From assembly GCF_002734215.1 (NCBI RefSeq), contig NZ_NSEB01000003.1, positions 17,523 through 81,522 on the forward strand: DNA of 64,000 nucleotides, written 5' to 3'. This DNA is from Fredinandcohnia onubensis. GTDB lineage: Bacteria; Bacillota; Bacilli; Bacillales; Bacillaceae_L. Shown here one piece after another: positions 26,311-36,888 of the stretch; the stretch's first letter is position 1, and each line of letters begins with the position of its first letter. The notes below the pieces were generated by a model. The model was given only the letters and a program-made list of their open reading frames with translations, had not been told where the DNA came from and did no database searches. The position numbers and the translations under genes were made by a program.

Positions 26311-27513
26311 ATGGCTCAAATTAAAGGCGACTCAAAAACAATCATTGATCAAACGGAAAAGTTTGGTGCAAATAACTATCATCCACTACCAATTGTCATT
26401 TCAAATGCAGAAGGCGTATGGGTAGAGGATCCTGAAGGAAACAAATATATGGATATGTTAAGTGCGTATTCTGCAGTTAACCAAGGTCACCGTCATCCCA
26501 AAATCATTCAAGCTTTAAAGGATCAGGCGGATCGCGTTACACTAACATCACGAGCATTTCATAATGACCAGCTTGGTCCATGGTATGAATTAATTTGTAA
26601 AATGACAAATAAAGAAATGGCACTACCGATGAACACAGGGGCAGAAGCTGTTGAAACAGCTATTAAAGCGGCACGTAGATGGGCATATGATGTTAAGGGA
26701 GTAAAGGATAATCAAGCTGAAATCATCGCGTGTATTGGAAATTTCCATGGGCGTACAATGACGGCCGTTTCGTTATCTTCTGAAGAAGAATATAAGCGTG
26801 GATTCGGTCCAATGCTACCGGGAATTAAGCTAGTTCCTTATGGTGACATTGAAGCACTAGAAAATGCGATAACTGAAAATACAGCAGCATTTCTCTTTGA
26901 ACCCATTCAAGGAGAGGCTGGGATCATTATTCCGCCAGAAGGTTTTCTTAAGAAAGCTTTTGAAACATGTAAACAAAACAATGTCCTGTTTATTGCGGAT
27001 GAAATACAAGCGGGGCTTTGTCGTTCTGGAAAAATGTTTGCATGTGAATGGGATGATGTAGAGCCTGATATGTATATTTTAGGTAAAGCATTAGGAGGCG
27101 GGGTATTTCCAATATCCTGTGTCGTTGCCAATAAAGACGTCTTAGGTGTATTTAACCCAGGTTCTCACGGTTCTACATTTGGAGGAAACCCAATAGCTTG
27201 TGCGGTTTCCATTGCTTCGCTAAACGTTTTAATTGAGGAAAATTTAGCACAGCGTTCTCTTGAACTTGGTGAAGATTTCTTAAATCAACTAAAAGAGATA
27301 AAAAATCCAATCATTAAAGAAGTCAGAGGTCGTGGCTTGTTTATCGGAGTTGAACTAACAGAAGCTGCACGCCCGTATTGTGAAGCATTAAAGCAGGAGG
27401 GGCTCCTCTGTAAAGAAACCCATGACACGGTCATCCGATTTGCTCCTCCTTTAATCGTAACGAAAGAAGAGTTAGATTGGGCAATCGAACGAATTGCGAA
27501 AGTTCTAGGATAA
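26311..27513 (+). CDS. rocD: Ornithine aminotransferase
   Basis: Converts ornithine and 2-oxoglutarate to glutamate semialdehyde and glutamate in arginine catabolism. The 400-residue class III aminotransferase has [16 protein letters not shown], the aspartate of [13 protein letters not shown] that holds the PLP ring, and the Schiff-base lysine in ILGKALGGG. Length equals that of the Bacillus enzyme. GGAGG precedes the ATG. Control by RocR and sigma-54 is expected from the promoter. Confidence 0.95.
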   Translation: MAQIKGDSKTIIDQTEKFGANNYHPLPIVISNAEGVWVEDPEGNKYMDMLSAYSAVNQGHRHPKIIQALKDQADRVTLTSRAFHNDQLGPWYELICKMTNKEMALPMNTGAEAVETAIKAARRWAYDVKGVKDNQAEIIACIGNFHGRTMTAVSLSSEEEYKRGFGPMLPGIKLVPYGDIEALENAITENTAAFLFEPIQGEAGIIIPPEGFLKKAFETCKQNNVLFIADEIQAGLCRSGKMFACEWDDVEPDMYILGKALGGGVFPISCVVANKDVLGVFNPGSHGSTFGGNPIACAVSIASLNVLIEENLAQRSLELGEDFLNQLKEIKNPIIKEVRGRGLFIGVELTEAARPYCEALKQEGLLCKETHDTVIRFAPPLIVTKEELDWAIERIAKVLG

Positions 27514-27534
27514 TCATGTAGTGTCTTATATCTA

Positions 27535-27572
27535 AAGAACCCCCTTGGTTCCATCATGGGGGTTCTTCTTTT
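27535..27572. terminator. Terminator between rocD and the small convergent gene
   Basis: AAGAACCCCC (27535-27544) and GGGGGTTCTT (27558-27567) form a 10-bp stem with T run on the plus strand; it may serve both strands. Confidence 0.9.
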
Positions 27573-27585
27573 TAAAATGCTTTCA

Positions 27586-27753
27586 TTAAGGCATTTCGTC
27601 TTCTTTCACTCGGTTCTTAAAAGCTTCATGAGAGACAATGCCTTCCATTTGTTCAAATTGTCGACTATGGTCTTTTTCTTCACTTATGCTGTTCTTTGGA
27701 AAGTTGCCAGGATGGCCTTTTTCTTTGTGGTTAAAGCTTTTTCCGCGACCCAT
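27586..27753 (-). CDS. Small hydrophilic protein, unknown function
   Basis: A 55-residue reading frame starting MGRGKSFNHKEKGHPGNFP, rich in Lys, Glu, His and Asp, with no membrane segment. A strong AAAGGAG lies eight bases before the ATG. Composition and length resemble the many short, charged proteins of Bacillus, some of them sporulation-associated, but I cannot name the family. It is convergent with rocD and shares its terminator. The opposite-strand frame over the same bases is hydrophobic and lacks a ribosome binding site, so this strand is preferred. Confidence 0.72.
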   Translation of the reverse strand: MGRGKSFNHKEKGHPGNFPKNSISEEKDHSRQFEQMEGIVSHEAFKNRVKEDEMP

Positions 27754-28018
27754 ATTCATTTCTCCTTTCAGATGCTATCCTTCGTAGTTTTTGCATTCAT
27801 GGGTTTTGTATGTATTCCGGATTAATTGGTAAATCGCGGAAAGTAGGGCTTACCTCCTAATATTTGTAATATGCGAATAATGACCGTACGTGATCGTATG
27901 AATGAGGACTTAGATTATGATGAAATCGCGTTGGTGTTTAAGGGGATCGCAAGTGGCGGTTCCTTTTTCCTTTTAATGATATGATGGGTAAAAAGATAAA
28001 ATAGAAAGAAGGGATACC

Positions 28019-29008
28019 GTGCTCATATTATCAGAATCTCAAATTCGATCGTTATATTCTATGTCGGATGCAATTCAAGATTTAGAAGCTGCACTTATAC
28101 ACAATCTTGATGGTAAGGTAATGAATCCTCATCGAACGGTTCTGGACTTTCCAGAAAAAGAAGCATCTGCTTTATACATGCCAAGCTCAATGGAACCGGT
28201 TGGAAAATCGGCCGTCAAGGTTGTGACCATTTTTCCGCAGAATCCTTCCGTTGGAAAGAAAACGACACAAGGTGTCATTTTACTAAGTGATACTGAAAAT
28301 GGAGAGCATCTCGCCTGTATCAATGCTTCGTATTTAACTCGTTTGCGGACCGGGGCTGTTAGTGGAATTGCAACAAAGCATTTAGCGAAAAAAGACGCTT
28401 CATCTGTTGCTGTAATTGGAACGGGTGCGATGGCAGAGGAGCAGCTACAAGCGGTTTTAGAGGTACGTGAGATAAAGGAAATCATGCTATATAACCGAAC
28501 AAAAGAAAAGACTAGAATGTTTGAAAAAAGAATTGAAGAATTAAGCCCGGGATATACGGGTTCGATTGCAATCATGGATCATCCTGATCAAGCGGTTTCT
28601 AAAGCAGATATTGTTATCTGTGCGACTCGATCCGAAACGCCTGTTTTTTCAGGGAGATCATTACAGCCTGGAACCCATATAAACGGGGTTGGCTCATATC
28701 TTCCGCATATGCAAGAAGTCGGTGAAGAGACGGTCTTGAAGTGTTCGAAGATCGTTGTGGATACGATTGAAGGGGTAAAAAATGAGGCAGGTGATTTGAT
28801 TATTCCGGCGGAAAAAGGGCTATGGAATTTCTCGCACTTACATGGCGAATTAGGAGAACTCGCTTCAGGAAAGATTATAGGTCGTGAAGACAACGAGGAG
28901 ATTACATTTTTTAAATCCGTTGGAATCGCCTATTTTGATCTCGCGGTAGCAGCTGCAGTCTATGAGAAAGCATTGAAGATAGGGGTAGGCACTCAGGTTG
29001 AAATTTAG
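28019..29008 (+). CDS. Ornithine cyclodeaminase / mu-crystallin family protein
   Basis: A 329-residue NAD-binding protein of the ornithine cyclodeaminase family. The arginine and lysine that hold the substrate carboxylate are likely those in RTVLDFP and SAVKVV; the Rossmann motif is VAVIGTGAMAEEQLQAVLEV. Members include ornithine cyclodeaminase (ornithine to proline), alanine dehydrogenase and ketimine reductases. Closeness to rocD suggests an ornithine-linked role, but the enzyme could also act on alanine or ketimines. Start GTG 28019 has AAGAAGGG upstream. Own terminator follows. Confidence 0.82.
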   Translation: MLILSESQIRSLYSMSDAIQDLEAALIHNLDGKVMNPHRTVLDFPEKEASALYMPSSMEPVGKSAVKVVTIFPQNPSVGKKTTQGVILLSDTENGEHLACINASYLTRLRTGAVSGIATKHLAKKDASSVAVIGTGAMAEEQLQAVLEVREIKEIMLYNRTKEKTRMFEKRIEELSPGYTGSIAIMDHPDQAVSKADIVICATRSETPVFSGRSLQPGTHINGVGSYLPHMQEVGEETVLKCSKIVVDTIEGVKNEAGDLIIPAEKGLWNFSHLHGELGELASGKIIGREDNEEITFFKSVGIAYFDLAVAAAVYEKALKIGVGTQVEI

Positions 29009-29018
29009 GTAAATAATT

Positions 29019-29050
29019 GGGGGAGAAGAATAGCACTCCCTCCATTTTTT
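29019..29050 (+). terminator. Terminator after the cyclodeaminase-like gene
   Basis: GGGGGAG and CTCCC pair across a ten-base loop and are followed by a run of T. Confidence 0.75.
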
Positions 29051-29065
29051 TACAAACACCACTTA

Positions 29066-30388
29066 TTATAGCGATTGATACTCTTTGCTATATCCTGTAG
29101 CATTCGCAAGTCTTTTAAGTTGTTTGTTTAGATATTGTCGATCAAGTGATAGCAATTCCCCTTTATTAATTCTCTCTACCACAAACTGGGCAAAGTCCCA
29201 TATCGTCTTTCTAGAGTGTTGGGAAGAATCGGCGATCGAAGTAAGTACACGAAATACTGCCAAAAGTATCGTTACATCATGGACACCATAACTGAGTATT
29301 TGAGAAAAGCTTTTATATAAATAATCAGAATAAGTTGGCTGGTCAAAAATAACACGAAGGTTTCTATTTTTATCATTAAAATAGGATTTAGGTAAGTGCT
29401 TTTTACTCAGTTTTATTAAAATTCCACCTAAATTATCAATGCAGTTAATAGCTGTATTGGGATCATTTATTGCGGGTGAAAGTGCTCGTATAGCGATTTC
29501 TACAATTTTTGTCATACCAAGCTCGATGTTGGGAAAAGGCGATTGCTTTGAACCGATAGTGATAAATGTTTTATAATCCATTAATGAAGTTTCTTCTTTT
29601 TTACCCCAGATTGATAGGACAACCGTCTCCTCATCCACAAAATCATTGATGTTTCTTTCAACTCGAATAATACAGTCATCATGATAAGCTTGTTCAATAA
29701 TTCCATTAATATCAATAGATTGTATATACCCTGCTTTGTCCAAAAAAATTGGTTGAGGATTTATATGCTTAATTTCCTCACCTTCCCAATCATCCCAAGG
29801 AGGATCTTCGGTAACATCCTTCAAGTCAGCTAGATCATTCTCAATTCTTTTTGTTGTCCTTTGCGTAATATTGTAAATAAGATTACTTACTTGAATCCAG
29901 CTTGTTACATGATGGATGAAGAAAACAAATACAAATAAGCAAACGATTGAAATCGCAATGGCTAGTGAAGGAACAATATATCTCGTACCAGAACCAGTAT
30001 CCTCTAAGACAAGTAGTAATACAATGGAATAAACAAAACCACCTACAAACGTTCCTAAAACACGCTGAGTGCTATGGTTTGTAATAAAGTTCTGAAGTGT
30101 CCGTGGAGAAAAGTTAGATAGATAGGTCGTTAATACGACTAGGATTGTTGAAAATGTTATGGTTGTAATGGTCAATAATGAAGCAGAAATGGTACTTAAA
30201 ATGGTACGAGCTAGGCTAATATCTGTAAAGAGCGCGCTTGGAATGATGTGTTGAAGGGCGCTTTGTTTCATAAAAATTGCTTCTAGCTTTATACTAAGAA
30301 GTGCCATTAAAAAAGCAACAAAGCCATACAAGGTAGGAAGATACATGAAGTTTGAACGAATTTTTAAAAACAGGTTGGTAAAAGACAT
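29066..30388 (-). CDS. DUF2254 membrane protein
   Basis: A 440-residue protein with four membrane segments in the first half (about 16-36, 60-85, 105-130, 140-165) and a soluble C-terminal half containing RALSPAINDPNTAINCIDNL, a highly conserved stretch of DUF2254 proteins. Function unknown. ATG 30388 is preceded by AAGGAGG at ideal distance; 15 upstream residues to 30433 are rejected. It is monocistronic and convergent with the cyclodeaminase-like gene. Confidence 0.85.
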   Translation of the reverse strand: MSFTNLFLKIRSNFMYLPTLYGFVAFLMALLSIKLEAIFMKQSALQHIIPSALFTDISLARTILSTISASLLTITTITFSTILVVLTTYLSNFSPRTLQNFITNHSTQRVLGTFVGGFVYSIVLLLVLEDTGSGTRYIVPSLAIAISIVCLFVFVFFIHHVTSWIQVSNLIYNITQRTTKRIENDLADLKDVTEDPPWDDWEGEEIKHINPQPIFLDKAGYIQSIDINGIIEQAYHDDCIIRVERNINDFVDEETVVLSIWGKKEETSLMDYKTFITIGSKQSPFPNIELGMTKIVEIAIRALSPAINDPNTAINCIDNLGGILIKLSKKHLPKSYFNDKNRNLRVIFDQPTYSDYLYKSFSQILSYGVHDVTILLAVFRVLTSIADSSQHSRKTIWDFAQFVVERINKGELLSLDRQYLNKQLKRLANATGYSKEYQSL

Positions 30389-30506
30389 AGATATCCTCCT
30401 TAAGAGAAGTGAATATATATAGTTTTTTACCAAATAGAGGTATTATTCATTGTACCAGGAATGATGTTTCAGAATATCAAAGAGCATACGTGGAGGGAAT
30501 ATTTTA

Positions 30507-31007
30507 ATGAACACAAATGATGCACAATTCTACATATCACATCTCGGGCTTGAGCCACATCCAGAGGGCGGGTTTTACAAACAAATCTTTGCTTCAGGTG
30601 TGACGATTCATACTGAGCAAGATAAACAAAGAAAACTATATACAAGTATTTATTTTTTACTGAGATCTGAAGACATCTCTCATTTACATAGATTGAAATC
30701 AGATGAGCTCTGGTATTACCATGGGGGAAGTTCCTTAACCGTACATATGATTGACGAACAAGGAGAATACAAGGAAGTAAACCTTGGCCTAAAGCTTGAC
30801 GAGGGAGAGGTTCCGCAAGTTCTTGTGCCAAAAAACTCAATATTCGGGTCTTCAGTTAAAGAAGAAAATACATTTTCACTTGTTGGCTGCATGGTTTCTC
30901 CGGGATTTGAATTCGAGGATTTTGAATTATTCTCACAAGAGGAATTACTAAAAGAGTATCCGCAGCATGAGGAGGTCATTCGCAGGCTCGCGTTGGAAAA
31001 GAAATAG
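30507..31007 (+). CDS. DUF985 cupin protein
   Basis: A 166-residue single-domain beta-barrel of the DUF985 cupin group. LEPHPEGGFYKQIF near the N-terminus and SDELWYYHGG in the middle are family features. No catalytic activity is established for the group; some relatives bind sugars or nucleotide-like ligands. Monocistronic, with a weak terminator afterwards. Confidence 0.82.
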   Translation: MNTNDAQFYISHLGLEPHPEGGFYKQIFASGVTIHTEQDKQRKLYTSIYFLLRSEDISHLHRLKSDELWYYHGGSSLTVHMIDEQGEYKEVNLGLKLDEGEVPQVLVPKNSIFGSSVKEENTFSLVGCMVSPGFEFEDFELFSQEELLKEYPQHEEVIRRLALEKK

Positions 31008-31022
31008 AGTAGAATAATAAAA

Positions 31023-31053
31023 CGGCTGTTTTACGATATATAACAGCCATTTA
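31023..31053 (+). terminator. Terminator after the DUF985 gene
   Basis: GGCTGTT and AACAGCC pair across an eleven-base loop; the following ATTTATT is only a weak T tract. Confidence 0.65.
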
Positions 31054-31071
31054 TTGCATGACAGAATCACG

Positions 31072-31148
31072 TTCAAACAAACGTTTGATTGAAATTCAAA
31101 TTGCCTGAGCCACTTAGTATAGGGTGCTAAACAAACGTTTGTTTGAAA
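31072..31148. promoter_or_regulatory. Pair of near-identical palindromic operators
   Basis: The core CAAACAAACGTTTG is centred at 31082/31083 and again at 31136/31137, 54 bases apart. Each core is flanked by bases that extend the symmetry to about 20 bases. The size and symmetry suit a TetR-type repressor. No regulator gene of that kind lies adjacent. Confidence 0.7.
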
Positions 31149-31204
31149 TGAGTATTGCAAAATGAAACAGATTGTTTTGAAACCATATTTCAATAATATT
31201 TTCA

Positions 31205-31239
31205 AACGCCTATCCTTTAACTTTGGAAGGCGTTTTTTT
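31205..31239 (+). terminator. Strong terminator downstream of the operator pair
   Basis: AACGCCT-TCC pairs with GGA-AGGCGTT around a nine-base loop, followed by seven T residues. It is not directly behind a coding gene: a transcript starting at the operator pair would be about 100 bases long. Confidence 0.85.
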
Positions 31240-31244
31240 ACTGA

Positions 31245-32744
<1,500 letters not shown>

Positions 32745-32754
32745 TAAAATGAAA

Positions 32755-32789
32755 GCCAGCCCTATTTAGATCTGGGGCTGGCAATTTTT
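32755..32789. terminator. Bidirectional terminator between tpl and the ABC ATPase gene
   Basis: GCCAGCCC (32755-32762) and GGGCTGGC (32775-32782) form an 8-bp G+C-rich stem followed by T residues on the plus strand, overlapping the end of the convergent gene. Confidence 0.85.
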
Positions 32790-33570
32790 ATTTTCCTTTT
32801 ACTAGGTAAGGACGGGAATTTTCCCATTTAACCTGAACTGGGAGATTAAAATAGTCTGATAGAGTCTCGCTTGTAATGATTTGATCGGTTTGCCCTGAAG
32901 TAAATACTTCACCACTTTTTAAAAGCAAAGTTTTCGTAAACACAGGAAGAATTTCTTCCACATGGTGGGTAACATATATAATCGTTGGTGCATCTTCTTT
33001 GATGGCTAGTCTTTCGATGGAATCTAGTAATTGCTCTCTGGCGATAAAATCTAACCCATTGGTAGGTTCGTCCAAAATAAGTATGGATGGATCTGCCATT
33101 AACGCGCGTGCAATTAATACTCGTTGTTTTTCACCTTGGGACAGGGTCGAATATTCACGGTTTGCATAGGCAAGACATCCTAGTTCTACAAGAAGTCTCT
33201 TTGCCTTTTCTCTCATGTCGTCCGTAGGGGTATCATACAGGCCAATGGATGCAAAAGCTCCACTTAAAACAACCTCAAACGCATTATCAGTAGGGTAGAA
33301 CTTTTCTTGTAAGGAAGCAGACACAAAGCCAATTTTCTTCCTGAGTTCCTCACCTAAATAAACCTTCCCGAACTTAAACCCAAGTACAGTCGCATTTCCG
33401 CTAGTAGGGAAATTATAGGCGTTGATTAAATCCAATAATGCAGTCTTACCAGAACCATTTAACCCATAAAGCACCCAGTGCTCGCCTTGTTCTATCTGCC
33501 AATTAATATTCTGTAGGATGAGCGCATCATCACGTTGTAGTGTAACATTCATCAAATCTAAAACCACCAT
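32788..33570 (-). CDS. Orphan ABC transporter ATP-binding protein (YlmA-like)
   Basis: A 260-residue single ATPase with Walker A GLNGSGKTALLD, signature LSQGEKQRVL and Walker B ILILDEPTNGLD. The sequence resembles the lone Bacillus ATPase YlmA and ModF-type ATPases. ATG 33570 has AAGGAGG upstream; longer in-frame starts up to 33672 lack a ribosome binding site and add an unrelated hydrophobic tail. No permease gene is adjacent, so its partner and substrate are unknown. Confidence 0.82.
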   Translation of the reverse strand: MVVLDLMNVTLQRDDALILQNINWQIEQGEHWVLYGLNGSGKTALLDLINAYNFPTSGNATVLGFKFGKVYLGEELRKKIGFVSASLQEKFYPTDNAFEVVLSGAFASIGLYDTPTDDMREKAKRLLVELGCLAYANREYSTLSQGEKQRVLIARALMADPSILILDEPTNGLDFIAREQLLDSIERLAIKEDAPTIIYVTHHVEEILPVFTKTLLLKSGEVFTSGQTDQIITSETLSDYFNLPVQVKWENSRPYLVKGK

Positions 33571-33796
33571 AGATCCCTCCTTGTTTAATAAATTAATAAT
33601 ATCAAATAATTCAGATAAAGGTGTACTAGAAATTAAAAGAAGCGAGGCAAAAGATAATGGTTTTTGAACCATGTAGGGCGGTACTAGTTGTTTGAGTAAG
33701 CCTGTAAATGCACCCTTTACATAATCTTTACAATGGCTTTACATAGCTTGATTATAATGAAATAGGTTAAAAGTCTCGGATTTGGGGGTTCTACAT

Positions 33797-35533
33797 ATGG
33801 GAATAAAGTTGCGAAAGCCAAAAATGCCAGATAAAGAGAGTGATGGTGGAAAAAGCCTTTTTCAAACGTTTCTGCAAAAGATCAATTTAAGTGCACGGTT
33901 ATTTATCCTGTTTGTTTCTTTACTTGTAATTTCTGTAGTAACGGTTGGAACAATCTCATACATAAAGGCTAAAGAAATGACAATTGAGTCGATTGAAAAT
34001 AGATTAGTAAGTGAAGCAGAGCTAATGGGATATATTGCAGAAAGTTTAAAATTTGTTTATGTCAGTGAAGATGATTATTTTATGCAACAGATAGATGGGA
34101 ATGTACGAATGCAGCAGGATAAGCTTGAAGGAGATGGGATGCAAGCGGAATTTTTCTATATAAAGAATGAAGAAGTAGTACCTTTCAAGGTGAGTAAAGA
34201 TGCGATTCCTGCTATTTCAGAAAAAACAATCACTACACTTGTTGATCTCAAAGATGGAGTTATTCATGAGAGAATTAATGGCGATGATTACACGATTTCG
34301 TTTCATAGGATTGAAGAAATAGGCGGAATTTATGGAATCCTCATTCCGACGAAATCCTATACAGGTCCGATTAACCAAATGGCCTATTTTACATTACTAG
34401 TGATGGCGATCAGTATCGTAGTGATGACGGTCGTGATTATCCTATTAGTGCGAACCATTGTAAAACCATTAAGTGCCTTGCGTAATACGATGAAAGAAGT
34501 AAGGGAAGGGAATCTCAAGCACTCCGTTGATATACGTACAACGATTCCTGAAATTACTTCATTGAATAAAAGCTATAATGCAATGATTGATCAAATGAGA
34601 AGTATGCTTAATGAATTGAAGACTTCAACGAAAGAACTAGAAACAACTGGCGATGAATTAAATGTTTCATCTAGGGATGCACTTGAATCAAGTCATCAAT
34701 TAATCTCGGCGATCGATACAGTAAGACAAGGTGCGGAGCATACTGCAAGCAGCTCTGAGAAGAGTGCTTACGGTTTTAGGACCATGTCAAATCGGATCGT
34801 GGATATTATGAGAAACATGGAAACTGTCATTGGTAGCTCAAAGAGTATGAATCTCTCAGCTGGCCGCGGTGAACAAAATATTGGTCAGTTGATTGCAACG
34901 ATCCAATCATTTGAAAGTGACTTCAATCGTCTTACAAAGACAATTAGAGAAGTGAAAGAGTATTCACTTGAAATTACATCGCTTGTGGAATTAGTTACGG
35001 ATATCGCGAAACAAACAAAACTATTAGCTTTAAATGCAACGATTGAGGCAGCCCGAGCAGGTGATGCCGGGAAAGGATTTGCTGTCGTAGCACAAGAGGT
35101 TCAGAAGCTTGCCGAGCAATCAACGAAGGCAACTGATGAAATTACAAATGCTATTACAAAAATGGAATCTATTACAATATTGGCTTCAAAGGAATTTGAC
35201 CAAATGCTTATTCAGATAAATTCCAACCTTCAATTAGCAAATGACTCCAAAATCTCAATTAATGAGTTAATGCAGGGGATTTACGAGGTCAGTGGAAACA
35301 TTGAAACGATGCAGGAAGAAATAACGGGACTCGAGAGTATTGTTCCAGAACTACAGCAATCTGTTACTCAATTCTCATCTGTGTCACAGGAGACATTAGC
35401 GAGCGCCGAAGAAATGTTAGCTTTTAGTGAAAGTCAAATTCAACAAATGGAAAATACAAACGGGGTAGGAAAAAGACTGCATACTCTGTCCAAGTCTCTT
35501 TTAGAAATAACCCAACGTTTTCACGTCAAATAA
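33797..35533 (+). CDS. Methyl-accepting chemotaxis protein
   Basis: A 578-residue transmembrane chemoreceptor. Two membrane helices (about 33-55 and 195-220) enclose an extracellular sensing domain; a HAMP linker follows (about 220-275) and then the long coiled-coil signalling domain. Its tip, LLALNATIEAARAGDAGKGF, is the conserved site contacting CheA and CheW. ATG 33797 has GGGGG upstream at eight bases; TTG 33782 is an alternative. Monocistronic; ligand unknown. Confidence 0.92.
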   Translation: MGIKLRKPKMPDKESDGGKSLFQTFLQKINLSARLFILFVSLLVISVVTVGTISYIKAKEMTIESIENRLVSEAELMGYIAESLKFVYVSEDDYFMQQIDGNVRMQQDKLEGDGMQAEFFYIKNEEVVPFKVSKDAIPAISEKTITTLVDLKDGVIHERINGDDYTISFHRIEEIGGIYGILIPTKSYTGPINQMAYFTLLVMAISIVVMTVVIILLVRTIVKPLSALRNTMKEVREGNLKHSVDIRTTIPEITSLNKSYNAMIDQMRSMLNELKTSTKELETTGDELNVSSRDALESSHQLISAIDTVRQGAEHTASSSEKSAYGFRTMSNRIVDIMRNMETVIGSSKSMNLSAGRGEQNIGQLIATIQSFESDFNRLTKTIREVKEYSLEITSLVELVTDIAKQTKLLALNATIEAARAGDAGKGFAVVAQEVQKLAEQSTKATDEITNAITKMESITILASKEFDQMLIQINSNLQLANDSKISINELMQGIYEVSGNIETMQEEITGLESIVPELQQSVTQFSSVSQETLASAEEMLAFSESQIQQMENTNGVGKRLHTLSKSLLEITQRFHVK

Positions 35534-35549
35534 GGTAAGTTGAGCTCTA

Positions 35550-35590
35550 GGTCACTTTACAAAATTAAATTGTAGAGTGGCTATTTTTGT
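35550..35590 (+). terminator. Terminator after the chemoreceptor gene
   Basis: GTCACTTTACAA and TTGTAGAGTGGC pair with two wobbles across a seven-base loop, followed by a TATTTTT tract. Confidence 0.75.
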
Positions 35591-35652
35591 GATGGCTAAA
35601 CTTTTTGGGGTATACTTTATGATGGAGATAATTGACAGGGGGGAGTTTAAGT

Positions 35653-36639
35653 ATGGCATATAACAAGATTCGGTGGGGGATTATTGGTTGTGGGAATGTG
35701 ACGGAAGTAAAGAGTGGTCCAGCATTTCAAAAAATCACGAATTCCGAGTTGGTTGCAGTCATGAGAAGAACAGGTGAGTTAGCGGAAGATTATGCAAAAA
35801 GGCATAATGTATCGAAATGGTATGATAATGCGGACAAGCTTATCAATGATCCAGAGGTTGATGTAATCTATATCGCAACTCCCCCAGGATCACATAAAGA
35901 GTTTACACTGAAAGCAGCACAGGCTGGAAAACCAGTATATGTTGAGAAGCCTATGGCTCGTACTTTCACAGAATGTCTAGAAATGATTGAGGCTTGTAAA
36001 GAAGCAAATGTTCCTTTGTATGTCGCTTATTATCGCAGAGCACAAGAGCGGTTTTTGAAAATCAAAGAACTACTGGACAACGGTGCAGTGGGGGATATCC
36101 GCTTTGTGTCAACTACACAATATCGCAAAGCTTCAGAAGATCCGAACAACCTTCCATGGCGAGTTCAGCCAGAGTTATCAGGTGGTGGGCTGTTCTTTGA
36201 TTTAGCAAGCCATACTCTTGATATATTAGATTTCTTGGTTGGACCGATTAAAGAGGTTCATGGTTTTGCTTCCAATCACGGTAGCCTATATCTAGCAGAA
36301 GATATTGTTACGGGTACCTATGTATTTGAATCTGGCGTACATGGTGTTGGGAATTGGTGTTTTACAGCATTTCAAAATGAAGACGTGAATGAGATTGTGG
36401 GTAGCAAAGGAAAAATTACGTTCTCTATGTTCGGAAATGAGCCTGTCGTGTTAACAACAACTAATGGAACGGAAGAGTGGAGCTTTAAACGTCCTCAGCA
36501 TGTACACCAACCATTAGTGGAAACCATTGTTGCAGAATTAACAGGTAAAGGAGTCGTTTGCCCAAGCACAGGCGAATCAGGAGCTCGAACAAACCGGGTA
36601 ATGGGAGAAATGGTAAAAGGATATTATTCCAATCAGTGA
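35653..36639 (+). CDS. Gfo/Idh/MocA family oxidoreductase
   Basis: A 328-residue NAD(P)-dependent sugar-type dehydrogenase. The N-terminal Rossmann domain starts WGIIGCGNVTEVKSGPAF, and VYVEKPMARTFTE contains the conserved EKP lysine of the family; the C-terminal half is the alpha/beta substrate domain with LFFDLASHTLDILDFLVG. Such enzymes act on inositols, sugars or their acids; this one cannot be specified. ATG 35653 has GGGGGGAG upstream; TTG 35632 is a worse start. Monocistronic, followed by a terminator. Confidence 0.88.
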   Translation: MAYNKIRWGIIGCGNVTEVKSGPAFQKITNSELVAVMRRTGELAEDYAKRHNVSKWYDNADKLINDPEVDVIYIATPPGSHKEFTLKAAQAGKPVYVEKPMARTFTECLEMIEACKEANVPLYVAYYRRAQERFLKIKELLDNGAVGDIRFVSTTQYRKASEDPNNLPWRVQPELSGGGLFFDLASHTLDILDFLVGPIKEVHGFASNHGSLYLAEDIVTGTYVFESGVHGVGNWCFTAFQNEDVNEIVGSKGKITFSMFGNEPVVLTTTNGTEEWSFKRPQHVHQPLVETIVAELTGKGVVCPSTGESGARTNRVMGEMVKGYYSNQ

Positions 36640-36645
36640 GGATCT

Positions 36646-36690
36646 AGCCCGCGGGAAGTACGTATTGCTTCTTCGGGGGCTTATTTTTTT
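36646..36690 (+). terminator. Terminator after the Gfo/Idh/MocA gene
   Basis: AGCCC-GCGGGAAG pairs with CTTCTTCG-GGGCT as a long imperfect stem, then a run of T. Confidence 0.8.
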
Positions 36691-36888
36691 GTTGCTAAAC
36701 CACCATTGGTTTTTATCGGATTTTTGTATTTAACTTTAAATGGAAACAAAAATTAAAAGATTGCTATACTTTAATACACTTTTTTTAGCAATATTGTGAT
36801 AAAATAGTTGATATTATTATCAGAATAATATAAGATTTCGATTAATAAAAACTTAAAAGATTTAAATTAAATGAAAGCTGGGATTAAC

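Noticed and set aside
27556-27825. Plus-strand hydrophobic frame downstream of rocD
   Set aside because: It lies opposite a frame with a strong ribosome binding site and begins within the rocD terminator; composition is that of an antisense artefact.
27872-27976. Short plus-strand frame of 34 codons between rocD and the cyclodeaminase-like gene
   Set aside because: No ribosome binding site precedes its ATG and it resembles no protein I know.
36815-36829. CodY box upstream of ilvE
   Set aside because: Four mismatches to the 15-base consensus in an AT-rich region; too weak to annotate.
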